Below, piece by piece: positions 32,649-34,014 of a stretch of DNA of 34,014 nucleotides. Position numbers and translations under genes: made by a program. Numbering within the stretch: the stretch's first letter is position 1; every line of letters starts with the position of its first letter. The notes below the pieces were generated by a model. It ran no database searches, had not been told where the DNA came from, and saw nothing but the letters and a program-made list of their open reading frames with translations. The DNA lies in the NCBI GenBank assembly GCA_902785425.1, contig CACZYP010000022.1:2488-36501 (forward strand), in the 5' to 3' direction. The DNA is from an uncultured Ruminococcus sp. GTDB taxonomy: Bacteria; Bacillota; Clostridia; Oscillospirales; Acutalibacteraceae.

Positions 32649-33767
32649 TTACTTCGCCGTTGACAATGCCGCTACGGTTTTCTTTTCCCAATCGTTATCT
32701 GTTATGACAGTCGCACGCAGGTTCGTCATATCATATACGACAGAATATTGAAGCTTCGACGGCGACGCAACATTTTCAAGAAGCTTGAATGCGTCGTCCA
32801 CAGAGAGGATACCGCTGCTGTTGTAGAGCGTATCTCTCATAAAGTCGTAGCGTATATATGCGCTGTATTCGCTGTCATAGGCGCTTGTGCCGCCCGAATT
32901 GCGCAGCCAGTCTGAATATTCCTTGTAGTAAACGTAGCCGTCATCGTCGAATATCTCTTCTGTATTGTTGAAGTTTGAAGCCACCTGATACGGCTCGAAG
33001 TTCTCTATAACATGCGTTTCTCCGTTGACAAACTCTATGATCTCGCTGTTTCCGAGTTTATCGGCAACGAAAAGATGAGCCATCAAAGACGAATCGAAAT
33101 ACATATTGTAATCATCAAGAAGCTCGACTGCTTTATCTACAGTATCGGCATAGTCAAGGATAAGTCTGACCGCCGCATAGATACCTATTGTAGGCTTAGA
33201 GCCTTCCTTGGTTTTTCTTGAAAAATTGACCTGCAAAAGAGATGCGCTTATTCCCTTTTCATTCACGCCGTCTGTCGGGAAATACGGTGCGCCGAACAGG
33301 CTGAGATCGACCATCTTAGGCGAATTCTCGGTGTTGAAGCCCAACGTATTGAGGTTGACTGTCGATATCGACTTATAGGCGTCCTCCGGCGACGTAACAA
33401 GAAGCATAACGGGGTTTGTCTTGTAGTCGAAGTTTCTCGCCATATATCTTCTGCCGCCGCTGTCTTTGAATGTAAAGGCAGAGCAAGCGTCGGTAGTGCT
33501 TTCCTCCGAAAGCCCTATGCTGATCGAATTATCAACGATCGAATTTACATATTTGTAGTATTCAATATTACTTGAAGCACCCTGCTCCAAGAATTCGTCG
33601 AAGTGATAATCCGCAAAAAACTCCATAGTATAGAGATCAGTTCCCTCTATCGGTTTCAGAGAACCCATTGTGCGAAGCTCGGGGAAAAACCTTACGCCCA
33701 CAACGCTTACCGACAGAAGCAGCGAAACCACGACGACGTAGCTTATGATCTTAACTGCTTTCTTCAT
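32649..33767 (-). CDS. membrane-anchored linear amide C-N hydrolase (choloylglycine hydrolase-like)
   Basis: This 372-residue protein has an N-terminal membrane segment (about 7-26) and an Ntn-hydrolase domain resembling the choloylglycine hydrolase and penicillin acylase group. The predicted nucleophile is Cys95 in DACSAFTF, followed by YMARNFDY (the usual RNxDY). Further motifs are GVNEKGISASLLQ and VASNFNN (conserved Asn). Activity needs the Cys at the N-terminus, so autocleavage before Cys95 is expected. Substrates could be acyl-amides such as bile salts, penicillin or acyl-amino acids; I cannot choose. GGAGGGG precedes the ATG, and a promoter lies at 33800-33828. Confidence 0.8.
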   Translation of the reverse strand: MKKAVKIISYVVVVSLLLSVSVVGVRFFPELRTMGSLKPIEGTDLYTMEFFADYHFDEFLEQGASSNIEYYKYVNSIVDNSISIGLSEESTTDACSAFTFKDSGGRRYMARNFDYKTNPVMLLVTSPEDAYKSISTVNLNTLGFNTENSPKMVDLSLFGAPYFPTDGVNEKGISASLLQVNFSRKTKEGSKPTIGIYAAVRLILDYADTVDKAVELLDDYNMYFDSSLMAHLFVADKLGNSEIIEFVNGETHVIENFEPYQVASNFNNTEEIFDDDGYVYYKEYSDWLRNSGGTSAYDSEYSAYIRYDFMRDTLYNSSGILSVDDAFKLLENVASPSKLQYSVVYDMTNLRATVITDNDWEKKTVAALSTAK

Positions 33768-33799
33768 ACGACCCCTCCGTATTTGAACGGTACAGAACT

Positions 33800-33828
33800 A
33801 TTATACTATAATCAGGAAGAAAAGGCAA
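33800..33828 (-). promoter_or_regulatory. promoter of the amide hydrolase gene
   Basis: On the minus strand TTGCCT (-35) and TATAAT (-10) are separated by 17 bp and lie 33 bp or more before the start codon. Confidence 0.7.
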
Positions 33829-33839
33829 GCGTTCAGTTT

Positions 33840-33920
33840 AATGGAAAATTGAAAATAGAAAACTGCGTTCAGTCGCTCGCGCTCGGCTTTTTTTAATGGA
33901 CAATTGACAATGGATAATTG
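33840..33920. repeat. R2 element (short), at the edge of an IS-like end
   Basis: Arrays of AATGGAAAATTGAAAA type (33840-33862) and AATGGACAATTGACAATGG (33895-33920) enclose GTCGCTCGCGCTCGGC. Here both arrays read in the same direction. Confidence 0.7.
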
Positions 33921-34014
33921 GGCACCTCTAAAAACCCTACCCTAAAACAGGAAAAAGTGATATAATGGATATAACAAGCAAAGGGAGAGGAAAAAAGATG
34001 CAATTTGGTTTTTT
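33921..34014 (+). mobile_element. probable left end of an insertion sequence, cut by the window
   Basis: GGCACCTCTAAAAACCC at 33921 directly abuts the R2 array and looks like an IS terminus. An extended -10 TGATATAAT (33958-33966) and a GGGAGAGG site (33983-33990) lead to an ATG at 33998 whose frame starts MQFGF and runs off the window. A short promoter-proximal leader with an immediate ORF is typical of an IS. The family cannot be determined from five codons. Confidence 0.4.

Overview
The window looks like a chromosomal segment of a low-to-moderate GC Firmicute of the class Clostridia, most likely a gut or rumen Ruminococcus-like member of the Oscillospirales. This is inferred from strong GGAGG ribosome binding sites, TATAAT promoters with 17-bp spacers, the tepA/ftsK neighbourhood and the protein families present. 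No rRNA, tRNA or CRISPR array was recognised.

Layout. (1) 1-2150: a minus-strand HIT hydrolase and adenine-PRTase-like pair, then a small lipoprotein, surrounded by dispersed repeats. (2) 2328-10340: a plus-strand housekeeping block: tepA (ClpP-like), uppP, ftsK/spoIIIE, a ComEC-type metallo-beta-lactamase protein, ribF and a DUF3810 metallopeptidase-like membrane protein. (3) 10350-11710: repeats, then an XRE regulator/membrane protein pair behind a near-perfect consensus promoter. (4) 12009-30080: a Ter (tellurium-resistance-type) stress-response locus. Its minus-strand arm reads rhomboid protease, YceG-like protein, TelA, four TerD paralogues and a PMCA-type Ca2+ P-ATPase, and upstream of the rhomboid gene lies a trypsin-like protease. 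Its plus-strand arm, divergent from the protease, reads a CitE/HpcH-like C-C lyase, a PRTase-TRSP protein, a StiP/PELOTA PRTase, a PfkB sugar kinase and an ATP-grasp ligase. (5) 30115-34014: a lipoprotein, a CPBP membrane protease, a membrane-anchored Ntn-type amide hydrolase, more repeats, and the probable left end of an insertion sequence cut by the window.

How the genes fit together. TerD proteins are Ca2+-binding proteins, TelA is their usual partner, and the lyase, two PRTases, kinase and ATP-grasp enzyme match the biosynthetic module that comparative genomics has linked to Ter operons and to a predicted nucleoside-like metabolite. A Ca2+ pump and two proteases beside them suggest a membrane/Ca2+ stress response. 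The most interesting sequence-level observation is that the YceG-like protein appears to be three diverged tandem repeats of about 200 residues, and that the N-terminal 200 residues of the neighbouring trypsin-like protease look like a fourth copy of the same unit. A promoter with a 28-bp near-perfect dyad at its predicted start site precedes the rhomboid-YceG-TelA operon and is a good candidate operator.

Three families of non-coding repeats recur. R1 is a MITE-like element with inverted ends and probable TA target duplication. R2 is made of 7-bp units arrayed around variable cores. R3 is a family carrying terminator-like GC hairpins. R1 copies sit inside R2 elements twice, and R1/R2 elements interrupt several gene junctions of the Ter locus.
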